Origin: Paenibacillus_AB hodogayensis
Lineage (GTDB): Bacteria; Bacillota; Bacilli; Paenibacillales; NBRC-103111
Length of the DNA stretch: 44,767 nt
Direction: 5' to 3'
NCBI RefSeq assembly: GCF_039536325.1
Contig: NZ_BAAAYO010000003.1
Coordinates: 1-44,767 of the forward strand
The translations under genes were made by a program, and so were the position numbers. The notes below the pieces were generated by a model. It had not been told where the DNA came from and ran no database searches. It saw only the letters and a list, made by a program, of their open reading frames with translations. Positions 1 through 6,411 of this stretch are shown in pieces; the first letter of the stretch is position 1; every line of letters begins with the position of its first letter.

Positions 1-60
1 CAAACGCCGCTCCAGCTAAAGGTTCCTTAATTCACTGTCCACTTTCTTGACATAAGTCCA

Positions 61-206
61 TTTCGAGCATTAACGTGGGCTTCCCGGCTGGAATACGGCC
101 GATCTGCTGCCCCTCATCCGACGTTAGTGCTCTTTCCGACATTATTCCGCGCCGGAGCGGCCTAGCGTCGCGAAATAATGCTCTTTCGAGCATTAACGTG
201 GGCTTC
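61..206. repeat. 23-bp direct repeat, second copy part of a hairpin
   Basis: A 23-bp sequence beginning TTTCGAGCATTAACG and ending GGGCTTC occurs identically at 61-83 and 184-206. The second copy overlaps a hairpin: TAATGCTC (176-183), loop TTTC, GAGCATTA (188-195). The first copy lacks the left arm. The repeat lies just beyond the decayed oxidoreductase tail at 236-421, so it may be debris of a rearrangement or a small mobile repeat. I see no intact gene in 1-235. Function unknown. Confidence 0.6.
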
Positions 207-235
207 AGTCTCGCTTTTTTCTTCTGTCCTACCGT

Positions 236-421
236 TTACGCGTCCGGCAGCCGGTACACGTCCGTTCGACGCCCGGTTGCCGCCGCATCGACAATCGCCT
301 GCGACAGCACCGTATAGCGGACCCCGTCCCGGAACGATGGAGAGCCTTTGCGCCCACTGCGGATCGCCTCGAGAAAATCCCGCTCCACCCGCATCTCACA
401 ACCAAGCAAATCAGAGGGAAA
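236..421 (-). pseudogene. C-terminal remnant of a Gfo/Idh/MocA-family oxidoreductase
   Basis: The minus strand encodes about 62 codons ending in TAA at 236-238 with a pattern typical of the C-terminus of Gfo/Idh/MocA NAD(P)-dependent sugar dehydrogenases: a stretch reading RDFLEAIRSGRKGSPSF, then DGVRY, then IVDAAATGRRTDVY. An in-frame TAG at 422-424 closes the frame upstream, and no nucleotide-binding GxGxxG half is present, so more than four fifths of a normal 330-400 residue protein is missing. The family assignment rests on this tail only. It is probably an untranslated relic. Confidence 0.65.
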
Positions 422-564
422 CTAAAACATCTTACCCTGAATTTGATGCGGTCAACGTACTTGTACAAAGTCAGACCTTAAACGGTATCCTTGGAATGGA
501 CCGAATCCCTTCCATGGCAAGGGATCGCCCCTTCCCAAACACGCTGGATTAGCTCTGACTTGCG

Positions 565-1446
565 CTAGCTTGCCGGTTTAGCCGTTTTTTTGCCATAAGG
601 GACGTTCAGCAGCACGAACCCCGCTAGAAAGATAAACGTGCCGGTCAGCACGTACCCGGTAATCGGCTCGTGGAAAAACAAGTACGACCAAAGAATGGAG
701 AACAGCACCGAGCTGTTGCCCACGACGGCCACGACGGCAAACGACACCCGCTTGATCGCTTCCGCGAACCATAAAAAGCTGAGCCCCGTAATGACCCCGA
801 GCACGACCAGCGTAGTAATCCCCCATACAGTAACCGGCCCGGTAATCTGGTGAGGCTCGAACGGAATGGGCAAGGCGACCAGCAGCGTGCTGACCATAAA
901 AACGGACAGATTCATATTGCCGGAATCCATGCTTTTCAACAGGATGCGCTGACTGAGCACGTGAATGGCCGCTCCGATGCCGGCGAACGTAAAGAGCAGC
1001 GTCGTCAGCCCGCTGCCGGACAGAAGCTCCCGGGCCGGCAAGCCGTTCCAGCCGATCACAAGCACGCCCAGCATACATAACGCCGCGGCGGACCAGCCCT
1101 GCCGACTCACCGGCTCCTTGAACAGCAGACCGGCTGCGATCAGCAGCGCCGCCGTCTGGACCGGCTGTACCAGAATGTTGCCGTAAGCGTAGCCAAGCGT
1201 AATCGCCAAATTTTCGAAAATGTAATTGGCCCCTTTGCCCGCAGCTCCAATCCAGATCCATTTCAGGCTGAAGCGCGGACGAAGCCGTTTTTCCTTGATG
1301 AGAATAAAAATGCCGAGAAAGACCACTCCGAAAAAAAAGCGCGAAAACGTAATCAGCGAGTTGTCCACCATCGCGGACGCGCTCTTGACCAGCACTCCGA
1401 CGAAGCTCCAGGCCAGCGTAGCCAGCAGGAGCAATACGTACCCCAT
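565..1446 (-). CDS. EamA/DMT-family transporter
   Basis: A 293-residue, very hydrophobic protein with about ten predicted membrane helices in two similar halves, as in EamA (drug/metabolite transporter) permeases. The first half starts MGYVLLLLATLAWSFVGVLV and the second starts near GLTTLLFTFAGIGAAIHVL; the last helix ends before a basic KKTAK tail, so it is likely an inner-membrane exporter or importer of a small metabolite. The start at 1446 is chosen because AGAGGTG lies 5 bases upstream; the open frame continues to 1542 but those residues are hydrophilic and look non-native. Single gene, with no obvious partner. Substrate unknown. Confidence 0.85.
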   Translation of the reverse strand: MGYVLLLLATLAWSFVGVLVKSASAMVDNSLITFSRFFFGVVFLGIFILIKEKRLRPRFSLKWIWIGAAGKGANYIFENLAITLGYAYGNILVQPVQTAALLIAAGLLFKEPVSRQGWSAAALCMLGVLVIGWNGLPARELLSGSGLTTLLFTFAGIGAAIHVLSQRILLKSMDSGNMNLSVFMVSTLLVALPIPFEPHQITGPVTVWGITTLVVLGVITGLSFLWFAEAIKRVSFAVVAVVGNSSVLFSILWSYLFFHEPITGYVLTGTFIFLAGFVLLNVPYGKKTAKPAS

Positions 1447-1528
1447 ACGTGCACCTCTTCTAGTTGATGGCATTAAGCAACTGCGCTGAATTATAGCACA
1501 ATCCGCCCATCCCGAGTAGAGGGTAGCC

Positions 1529-1699
1529 TCACCGCTGTGCATAAAAAAGAGCCGTCCTTGCAGTCGTATCGGACTGAAGGAAGCTCGTTTCGGGTAGCCA
1601 GCTTTTTTCGGTTTGCTCTTTGTACCGTTCTTCCCATGCGTTTGGCGCTCGCTCGGCCCATTGATCGTAGTCAGCCCCGTGATGCCGGGAGCCGTCGCG
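1529..1699 (-). pseudogene. possible gene remnant (56 open codons)
   Basis: Between the EamA and DUF4085 genes the minus strand has an open stretch from a TGA at 1700-1702 to a TGA at 1529-1531. Its composition is protein-like, for example DYDQWAERAPNAWEERYK followed by SWLPETSFLQSDTTARTALF. It has no ATG and no ribosome binding site. It may be the tail of a lost gene, or chance; I do not recognise the family. Confidence 0.25.
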
Positions 1700-1747
1700 T
1701 CAATGCAGAAATCAGCTCTGCATCTTCTGCTATAGCCCTTCCTCTCC

Positions 1748-2611
1748 TCATTCTTTTTCTATAACAATATCATGGCAGCGAAGGATCAGTTCAGGCATTC
1801 CCTTACCTGCAAAAAGCATATGGACTTCATATCCATTGTCGATGCGATACAGTTCGTTATAAATCCAAGTGCTCCCTACAAAATGATCCTCTTGCTTTAT
1901 TATTTCTGCAGCCACGAACGTGACTTTATTAAAAGCGGTAAATCCTCCCTGGGTGTCGAGTCGAATGACAACCTGTTGACCAGAGACCCATTCCGTCACT
2001 TTACAATCGTGAAAATTAAATGTTTCGAGGATAGTTTCGGGAATATGCTGGGCTTGCTGCATCTTCGTAAATTCATCCAAAACAAGCTTCATGTTCCTCT
2101 CATTTTCTTCGCTACGTTTTTTCAACTCGCGCAGAACATCTTTCGTACAGTAACCCAGAGCAAATACCCGCATATCCGCAATTTGACTAAAAAGTTCGCG
2201 TGGCAGCCGAGCCGCCTCTTCTCTGCACCTCCACTCCATATTGCGGCTGAACTCTTGCTTGCATTTTATCTCATCAAAGGGAGGCCGGGCATCATAATCC
2301 GCAATTAATTTCTGGATGCGCGCCTTCTCTTCGGACGGCATGTGATACACGATTGTATCCTCTTCTGAGATTTCATCTCCGCTGGAAAATGTATGGAGAG
2401 GCACAAGGACCGTGCCGTCCTGTTCCAGCATAAACCGGGGATCGACATCATAGACCTCCCGCTGCATGTTTACAAATTCTTTTTCTTTTCTTTTATAGAG
2501 CCGCAAATAGAGAGCTTCGTCGTGTGCATGGGCTCCGTTGTGCACCCTCATGCCAAAGTGAAGTCCCGTCCGCTGGCATAAGTCGTACCATTCCTTTGTC
2601 AAATACTTCAC
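1748..2611 (-). CDS. DUF4085-family protein
   Basis: A 287-residue soluble protein with the N-terminal signature MKYLTKEWYDLCQRTGLHFG that I associate with the DUF4085 family of Bacillus and Paenibacillus. The family has no established function. The middle is charged and helical (about residues 90-190), and the C-terminal third (about 195-287) is beta-rich with FNFHDCKVTEW and a closing ELILRCHDIVIEKE. Translation starts at a GTG (2611) with AGAGGAAA just upstream. It follows the second SMR gene by 22 bases on the same strand and so may be the last gene of the TetR-SMR-SMR operon, although it has no known link to drug efflux. Family call from memory of the pattern. Confidence 0.7.
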   Translation of the reverse strand: MKYLTKEWYDLCQRTGLHFGMRVHNGAHAHDEALYLRLYKRKEKEFVNMQREVYDVDPRFMLEQDGTVLVPLHTFSSGDEISEEDTIVYHMPSEEKARIQKLIADYDARPPFDEIKCKQEFSRNMEWRCREEAARLPRELFSQIADMRVFALGYCTKDVLRELKKRSEENERNMKLVLDEFTKMQQAQHIPETILETFNFHDCKVTEWVSGQQVVIRLDTQGGFTAFNKVTFVAAEIIKQEDHFVGSTWIYNELYRIDNGYEVHMLFAGKGMPELILRCHDIVIEKE

Positions 2612-2633
2612 GGGTTTCCTCTTTCCTCTCCTA

Positions 2634-2948
2634 CTAAGAAATAAGCTTCAGACCGACGGCAGCAGCCAACACCATGCCAATGAACAGGATGCGGCGCCAC
2701 TCTTTGGATTCGCCGAAGAAAAACATGCCGACCAACGCTCCTCCAATCGTACCGATTCCCGTCCATATCGCATAAGCCGTCCCCATGGGCAGACTTCTCA
2801 TTGAAAAGCTCAAGCATAGAAAGCTCATGACGATTCCGATCGCAAAGAGGAGAAAAGCCTTTACGTTGCGATCCCGTTTGATTCGGTTCATCCCGAGCAC
2901 GCCTACGACTTCAAACATGCCGGCTAACAATAACGATATCCAAGCCAT
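2634..2948 (-). CDS. SMR-family efflux subunit (YvdR-like)
   Basis: A 104-residue protein with four membrane helices, the size and layout of small multidrug resistance (SMR) proteins. The conserved membrane glutamate of helix 1 is present (LLLAGMFEVVGVLGM), as is the family's middle motif GTAYAIWTGIGTIG. It overlaps the upstream SMR gene by one base (TAATG), with AAGGAGGT just before the start, so the pair is translationally coupled. Two unequal SMR subunits normally form a heterodimeric, proton-driven exporter of cations or guanidinium-like compounds. TetR gene plus two SMR genes matches the yvdT-yvdS-yvdR layout of B. subtilis, whose substrate I do not know. Confidence 0.88.
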   Translation of the reverse strand: MAWISLLLAGMFEVVGVLGMNRIKRDRNVKAFLLFAIGIVMSFLCLSFSMRSLPMGTAYAIWTGIGTIGGALVGMFFFGESKEWRRILFIGMVLAAAVGLKLIS

Positions 2949-3289
2949 TATCGCGCTACCTCCTTGGAATCCGAAGAGCCGCCGACCAATTTCAAGCCAA
3001 GTACGCCGGTCAAAAGCAAAGCGATCAGCAGCAGCTTCGCCCATTTAACCGGTTCATCGAATAGGACCATTTCGGCAAGCACGGTGCCTGCGGTACCGAG
3101 TCCGGTAAAGACGGCATAGACGGTCCCTACCGGTAGTTTTAGAGATGCGGTGATCGCTAAGTAAAACGAAATGATAACGGAGACAACCGTCCCGGTCCAC
3201 GTCATCCAATTGTCGGCGTGCTTAAAGCCGATAACCCAAACGACTTCGAACACCGCACCGACAAAAATGAAAATCCAACTGCGGTTCAT
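2948..3289 (-). CDS. SMR-family efflux subunit (YvdS-like)
   Basis: A 113-residue, four-helix SMR protein. The helix-1 glutamate lies in FVGAVFEVVWVIGFKHAD, and the loop motif GTVYAVFTGLGTAG aligns with the partner subunit encoded immediately downstream. AGAGGAGG precedes the ATG, and the gene starts 15 bases after the TetR stop, so the three are one operon. Opposite membrane topologies of the two subunits would be expected for a paired SMR transporter; the C-terminal tail here (GGSSDSKEVAR) is longer than in the partner. Export substrate unknown. Confidence 0.88.
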   Translation of the reverse strand: MNRSWIFIFVGAVFEVVWVIGFKHADNWMTWTGTVVSVIISFYLAITASLKLPVGTVYAVFTGLGTAGTVLAEMVLFDEPVKWAKLLLIALLLTGVLGLKLVGGSSDSKEVAR

Positions 3290-3304
3290 AGGTGTAATCC
3301 TCCT

Positions 3305-3886
3305 CTAGCTGTTCTTTACCCCTCGCCAGTAGACGAACCAAGATGCGTCAAGTCTTTTTAGAGAACGCTCCAAATCGCCGTATAGCATCTCGACAAACAT
3401 GCCATCCAATACCGCGGAAAAAGCTGCTATGGCTCGTTCGACGGAAATATCAGGATGCATCTCGCCTTTGCCGGCCGCGGATTCAAAGAGCGGTATGAGC
3501 AACAACTCCATCCTGGCGAGGTGGTCATTGCAATAAACAACAACTTCCCGCAGCAGGTGACCGGGAGGGAAAAAAGCCATTCGCAGAAAAAATTTTGTAT
3601 CGTCTTCTCGCTCGTACCGCTTTCTATATTCACTTAAAAAGCCGTACAGCATCTCTTCCAGCGACAGCATGCCCCTTCGCTTTACATAATCCTCGGCAAA
3701 GAGCATTTCCCTCACAGCCACATCTTGAAAGACAGCGAGGAACAAGTCGTCTTTGCCTTTGAAATGATTGTATATCGACTGCTTTTTGATCCCGACTTCC
3801 GCAGCAATATCGGCGAGCGAGGCGCCTTCATAGCCATTTCGTGCGAAGTGGCAGAGCGCGACTTCCCTTATTTTGACTGCCGTCAT
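3305..3886 (-). CDS. TetR/AcrR-family repressor of the SMR operon
   Basis: A 193-residue TetR regulator. The N-terminal helix-turn-helix is clear at about residues 22-45 (SLADIAAEVGIKKQSIYNHF, then KGKDDLF), and the helical C-terminal domain (about 60-193) would bind the inducer. It is the first gene of the operon with the two SMR exporters. A perfect palindrome lies directly in front of its ribosome binding site (AGGAGGGG), which predicts autorepression and co-repression of the exporter until a substrate binds. It corresponds in position to YvdT of B. subtilis. Confidence 0.9.
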   Translation of the reverse strand: MTAVKIREVALCHFARNGYEGASLADIAAEVGIKKQSIYNHFKGKDDLFLAVFQDVAVREMLFAEDYVKRRGMLSLEEMLYGFLSEYRKRYEREDDTKFFLRMAFFPPGHLLREVVVYCNDHLARMELLLIPLFESAAGKGEMHPDISVERAIAAFSAVLDGMFVEMLYGDLERSLKRLDASWFVYWRGVKNS

Positions 3887-3898
3887 CGAACCCCTCCT

Positions 3899-3920
3899 AA
3901 CTGACGAACGTTCGTCAGTT
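3899..3920. promoter_or_regulatory. 22-bp perfect palindrome, TetR operator
   Basis: The core CTGACGAACGTTCGTCAG (3901-3918) extends by AA/TT on both sides to a perfect 22-bp dyad. It begins 13 bases upstream of the TetR start codon, overlapping the leader just before AGGAGGGG. Size and symmetry fit a TetR-dimer operator controlling the TetR-SMR-SMR operon. Confidence 0.85.
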
Positions 3921-4034
3921 TATTGAATCATAGAAATCATGGGAATGCAATTGATTTTTGCAAGTTTTCCGGCCAACATATTTGCGCCAATGGGAATCGT
4001 GTTTTAACCGGCACGCTTTCAAGTAAAATATGAT

Positions 4035-4057
4035 AAAAAAAGACGCCCTGCGGCGTC
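4035..4057 (-). terminator. Rho-independent terminator, minus strand
   Basis: Stem GACGCC (4042-4047) and GGCGTC (4052-4057) with a CTGC loop. On the minus strand it is followed by seven T (4035-4041). It lies about 100 bases downstream of the SRPBCC gene and would end the ArsR-SRPBCC transcript before the TetR promoter. Confidence 0.8.
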
Positions 4058-4105
4058 ATGTAAGAAGTAGACTTCTGTCATATCGATTCATCGTGAGAAA
4101 CGAAG

Positions 4106-4151
4106 AAAGGAGCCATCCCAACAGTCATTGCAACTGAAGGGCAGCTCCTTT
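4106..4151 (-). terminator. long hairpin directly after the SRPBCC gene
   Basis: AAAGGAGC (4106-4113) pairs with GCTCCTTT (4144-4151), and inner pairs CCC/GGG and CAGT/ACTG extend the stem. On the minus strand it follows the SRPBCC stop codon by only a few bases and is trailed by CTTCG, so the T tract is weak. It may be a first, leaky terminator or a 3' stabilising structure ahead of the stronger terminator at 4035-4057. Confidence 0.5.
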
Positions 4152-4155
4152 ATGT

Positions 4156-4638
4156 TTACAGCTTAGAAAGACCGTCAACCAGCTGAACGTACTCCTTGTA
4201 CCGCGCTTCCCATTCTTTTTTTCGCGAGTCGAGTGTACGATCATCCAGCAGCGCTTCGACTACATCCAAACATACGTGCCAGCCTGCAAGATCTTTAGGG
4301 GTGTGATCGGTAATCTCAGTGATCGTTTCAATCAACACCAGGCGGCAGCCGTCGGGCTCGGGGTATAGCTCAAACCGAACCCGGTCTTCTCCCCACGTAT
4401 ACTCCAATACAGAGTGCAGCCGGAAATCCAGGATTTTCATTTCTTCGAATGTACCGTCCTGCATGTCAAACCGAATGACCCCTCCTTCGCGGAGTTCGTC
4501 TACGTGCAGCTCGGAAAACCATTTTTTTAACTTGTCATTTTCCGTCAAGAAGGACCAAACTTTCTCGACGGGATGCTTGAGATGGCGTTCGAAACGAGCC
4601 ACATAGCCATCCCCGGTTTGTTGTAATACGGCTAACAT
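4156..4638 (-). CDS. SRPBCC (AHSA1-like) domain protein
   Basis: A 160-residue protein of the START/SRPBCC fold as found in the AHSA1-like family: opening KHPVEKVWSFLTENDKLKKW, central GVIRFDMQDGTFEEMKILD and C-terminal helix AGWHVCLDVVEALL. These small proteins have a hydrophobic ligand cavity; the ligand is usually unknown. Start supported by GAGGAGGG 5 bases upstream. It follows an ArsR regulator by 30 bases, a very common pairing in which the regulator controls its SRPBCC partner. No catalytic residues are apparent. Confidence 0.85.
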   Translation of the reverse strand: MLAVLQQTGDGYVARFERHLKHPVEKVWSFLTENDKLKKWFSELHVDELREGGVIRFDMQDGTFEEMKILDFRLHSVLEYTWGEDRVRFELYPEPDGCRLVLIETITEITDHTPKDLAGWHVCLDVVEALLDDRTLDSRKKEWEARYKEYVQLVDGLSKL

Positions 4639-4668
4639 CCGTACCCTCCTCTGCGTGCTTCCAGATTG

Positions 4669-4980
4669 TTAATCTTCCAGGTCCAGCTGTTTCTCCAGAA
4701 CATCCAGTTTCGTGGACCAAAATTGCCGATACGGCTCGAACCAATGATGAACCTCTTGCAGAGGCAGCGGGTTCAAACGATACATGTGCTGCTTGGCATC
4801 CTTTCGCAGCGTAACGAGACCGGCTTCCCGTAAAATCTTCAAATGCTTGGATACTCCCGGTTGACTTAACGTCAGTAGATCGACTAATTCCCCGACAGAC
4901 CGTTCTCGAACGAGCATCAAGTCCAACATTTTTCTGCGATTCGGTTCAGCCAACACTTCAAACAGTTTATCGTTGTTCAT
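4669..4980 (-). CDS. ArsR-family transcriptional regulator (SdpR-like)
   Basis: A 103-residue winged-helix regulator: LAEPNRRKMLDLMLVRE, then ELVDLLTLSQPGVSKHLKIL (recognition helix about residues 40-58) and wing LVTLRKDAKQHMYRLN. It lacks the CxC metal-binding motif of classical ArsR sensors, so it is probably a non-metal SdpR/YgaV-type repressor. First gene of a two-gene operon with an SRPBCC protein. No Shine-Dalgarno sequence precedes the ATG; the putative promoter lies so close that the mRNA may be leaderless. Confidence 0.88.
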   Translation of the reverse strand: MNNDKLFEVLAEPNRRKMLDLMLVRERSVGELVDLLTLSQPGVSKHLKILREAGLVTLRKDAKQHMYRLNPLPLQEVHHWFEPYRQFWSTKLDVLEKQLDLED

Positions 4981-4986
4981 GTTATT

Positions 4987-5022
4987 ATATTACCACTTGG
5001 TTATATTTCTTTCAAGAAATAT
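4987..5022 (-). promoter_or_regulatory. arsR promoter with overlapping 20-bp palindrome
   Basis: On the minus strand a -35 TTGAAA (5010-5015) and a -10 TAATAT (4987-4992) are 17 bases apart. The start codon (4978-4980) lies six bases after the -10, where transcription should begin. A perfect inverted repeat ATATTTCTT-TC-AAGAAATAT (5003-5022) covers the -35, a good position for repression by the ArsR dimer. Confidence 0.65.
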
Positions 5023-5062
5023 GATTGAACATTTATTCGGGCATGAAACCTTTGTAAATAAT

Positions 5063-5100
5063 AAAAAAACCCGAGGAACGAGCATCAGCCCTTTTCTCGG
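5063..5100 (-). terminator. Rho-independent terminator of the 6-gene glycan operon
   Basis: CCGAG (5071-5075) pairs with CTCGG (5096-5100). On the minus strand the stem is followed by seven T (5063-5069). It lies about 35 bases after the stop of the uronate-isomerase-like gene, the last gene of the operon that starts at 15068. Confidence 0.7.
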
Positions 5101-5134
5101 ATTCAGGGTTATCGAATTCAAGATTCCATCTAAT

Positions 5135-6388
5135 CTACCTCAGCTTTTTGCTCAAAAAGTTCCAGAAATTGTTGTGCAGCAGATCAGCGACATCACGCTC
5201 GATCTCTTCTCGCTCCAACTGCCATCCCGTGTCCGCAATATCGCTATATTTCTCAATCAGCACATCACTAATAATTTGTTTGGAATGACTCCATTTATAG
5301 AGCAGCTGGTCGAATACACGCGCATCCGAATGCTGCGGGATGACGCTTGTCCCCAACAATTCCAGGCGCATCCGCGTCATTTCGCCGATTAACACCGGGT
5401 TATTCAAAAACCACCAGCATCCGAACACCATCAGGTTACGGAACTTTCGTGCCAATACGGTCAACTCATGCTGATTTTCCCGTGAGAGCATGGTGACGAA
5501 AAATTTGTTGTATGGGTATCGCATCAACAGATGTTCAAGTGCGCCCGTCTCCGCCTTCCCTACGTAGTACCCTGCATCGCCAAGCGCCGGATGTACTTTA
5601 TTTTTCACCCCGATCATCAAGGCAAACGGAAGGTCCCGCTCACGGCATACCGGTAATAAACAATCCGCAATCAAACGGCTCCGATCCGAGTCATCCGGGA
5701 ACACGAACGTCGAAGGAAGCGAGACCGCCACATAGAGCGGGTTCATCCGATCGATCCAGTCCAGCAGAAATCGTCTAACTTCCGCCTGACTGATCTCGCT
5801 CCATTCTTCCTCTACTTGATAGCCCCACCCCTGCAACAAGCTTTTTGTTCGCGAGTAGTCGTTCAACAGCGGATCCAGACGCAGCACCGCATGAAAGCGG
5901 GAATCAATGCTCTTGCCACTCAACCATACGTTTCGCTCCTCCGTGCTGAACACATCATTCGTCATCACGACATGCTCCACGTTGGAGCGCTGCAAGAGCA
6001 GATTGATATGTTCTTCCGCAGACAACGCCGCACAGAATTGGCGGTATTGATTCAAGTCACGCGACTTCATATCCATACCCATGGCCTGGATGGATGTAAG
6101 CACCCCGCGACAAGCTTCGCTTACTGGAGAATGTTCAAGGAAAAGCTTCTGCCAGATGTGCTCGGCCTGCTCTTGCTTGTTCAGCATCCAGAACTGTTCG
6201 ATTGACATATCCGACCAGCGCATGACTTCCGCAACCAGATAGTGATAAGTTAATAGTTCGTCGATGCCCCGCAGCATGAGCCCGCCGAATTCCGGCGGGT
6301 AGAGATGGGTATGCATATCTGTGATCGGCTGCTGATGAACAATTTGTCGTATCGCTTCCGGCAATGATTCTCTCGTCAAGTTATTCAA
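5135..6388 (-). CDS. uronate-isomerase-like metal-dependent protein
   Basis: A 417-residue protein of the amidohydrolase superfamily resembling glucuronate/uronate isomerases (UxaC-like). Near the N-terminus ITDMHTHLYPPEFGGLMLRG carries the HxH metal-ligand motif; YNKFFVTMLSRENQH and a late VIPQHSDARVFDQLLYKW are further conserved-looking parts. True UxaC enzymes convert glucuronate to fructuronate or galacturonate to tagaturonate; whether this protein has that activity is inference. Start taken at a TTG (6388) preceded by AGAGG at 5 bases; an upstream TTG (6424) has no ribosome binding site. Last gene of the ABC-transporter/GH2 operon, which supports a uronic-acid substrate. Confidence 0.65.
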   Translation of the reverse strand: MNNLTRESLPEAIRQIVHQQPITDMHTHLYPPEFGGLMLRGIDELLTYHYLVAEVMRWSDMSIEQFWMLNKQEQAEHIWQKLFLEHSPVSEACRGVLTSIQAMGMDMKSRDLNQYRQFCAALSAEEHINLLLQRSNVEHVVMTNDVFSTEERNVWLSGKSIDSRFHAVLRLDPLLNDYSRTKSLLQGWGYQVEEEWSEISQAEVRRFLLDWIDRMNPLYVAVSLPSTFVFPDDSDRSRLIADCLLPVCRERDLPFALMIGVKNKVHPALGDAGYYVGKAETGALEHLLMRYPYNKFFVTMLSRENQHELTVLARKFRNLMVFGCWWFLNNPVLIGEMTRMRLELLGTSVIPQHSDARVFDQLLYKWSHSKQIISDVLIEKYSDIADTGWQLEREEIERDVADLLHNNFWNFLSKKLR

Positions 6389-6411
6389 TGGTTCCTCTTC
6401 CCTTCTATCCC

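Noticed and set aside
229..468. Minus-strand open frame of 79 codons
   Set aside because: It overlaps the Gfo/Idh/MocA tail in a different frame, has no ribosome binding site and no protein-like pattern.
505..525. Short dyad ATCCCTT/AAGGGAT after the EamA gene as terminator
   Set aside because: Only seven pairs and no T run on either side.
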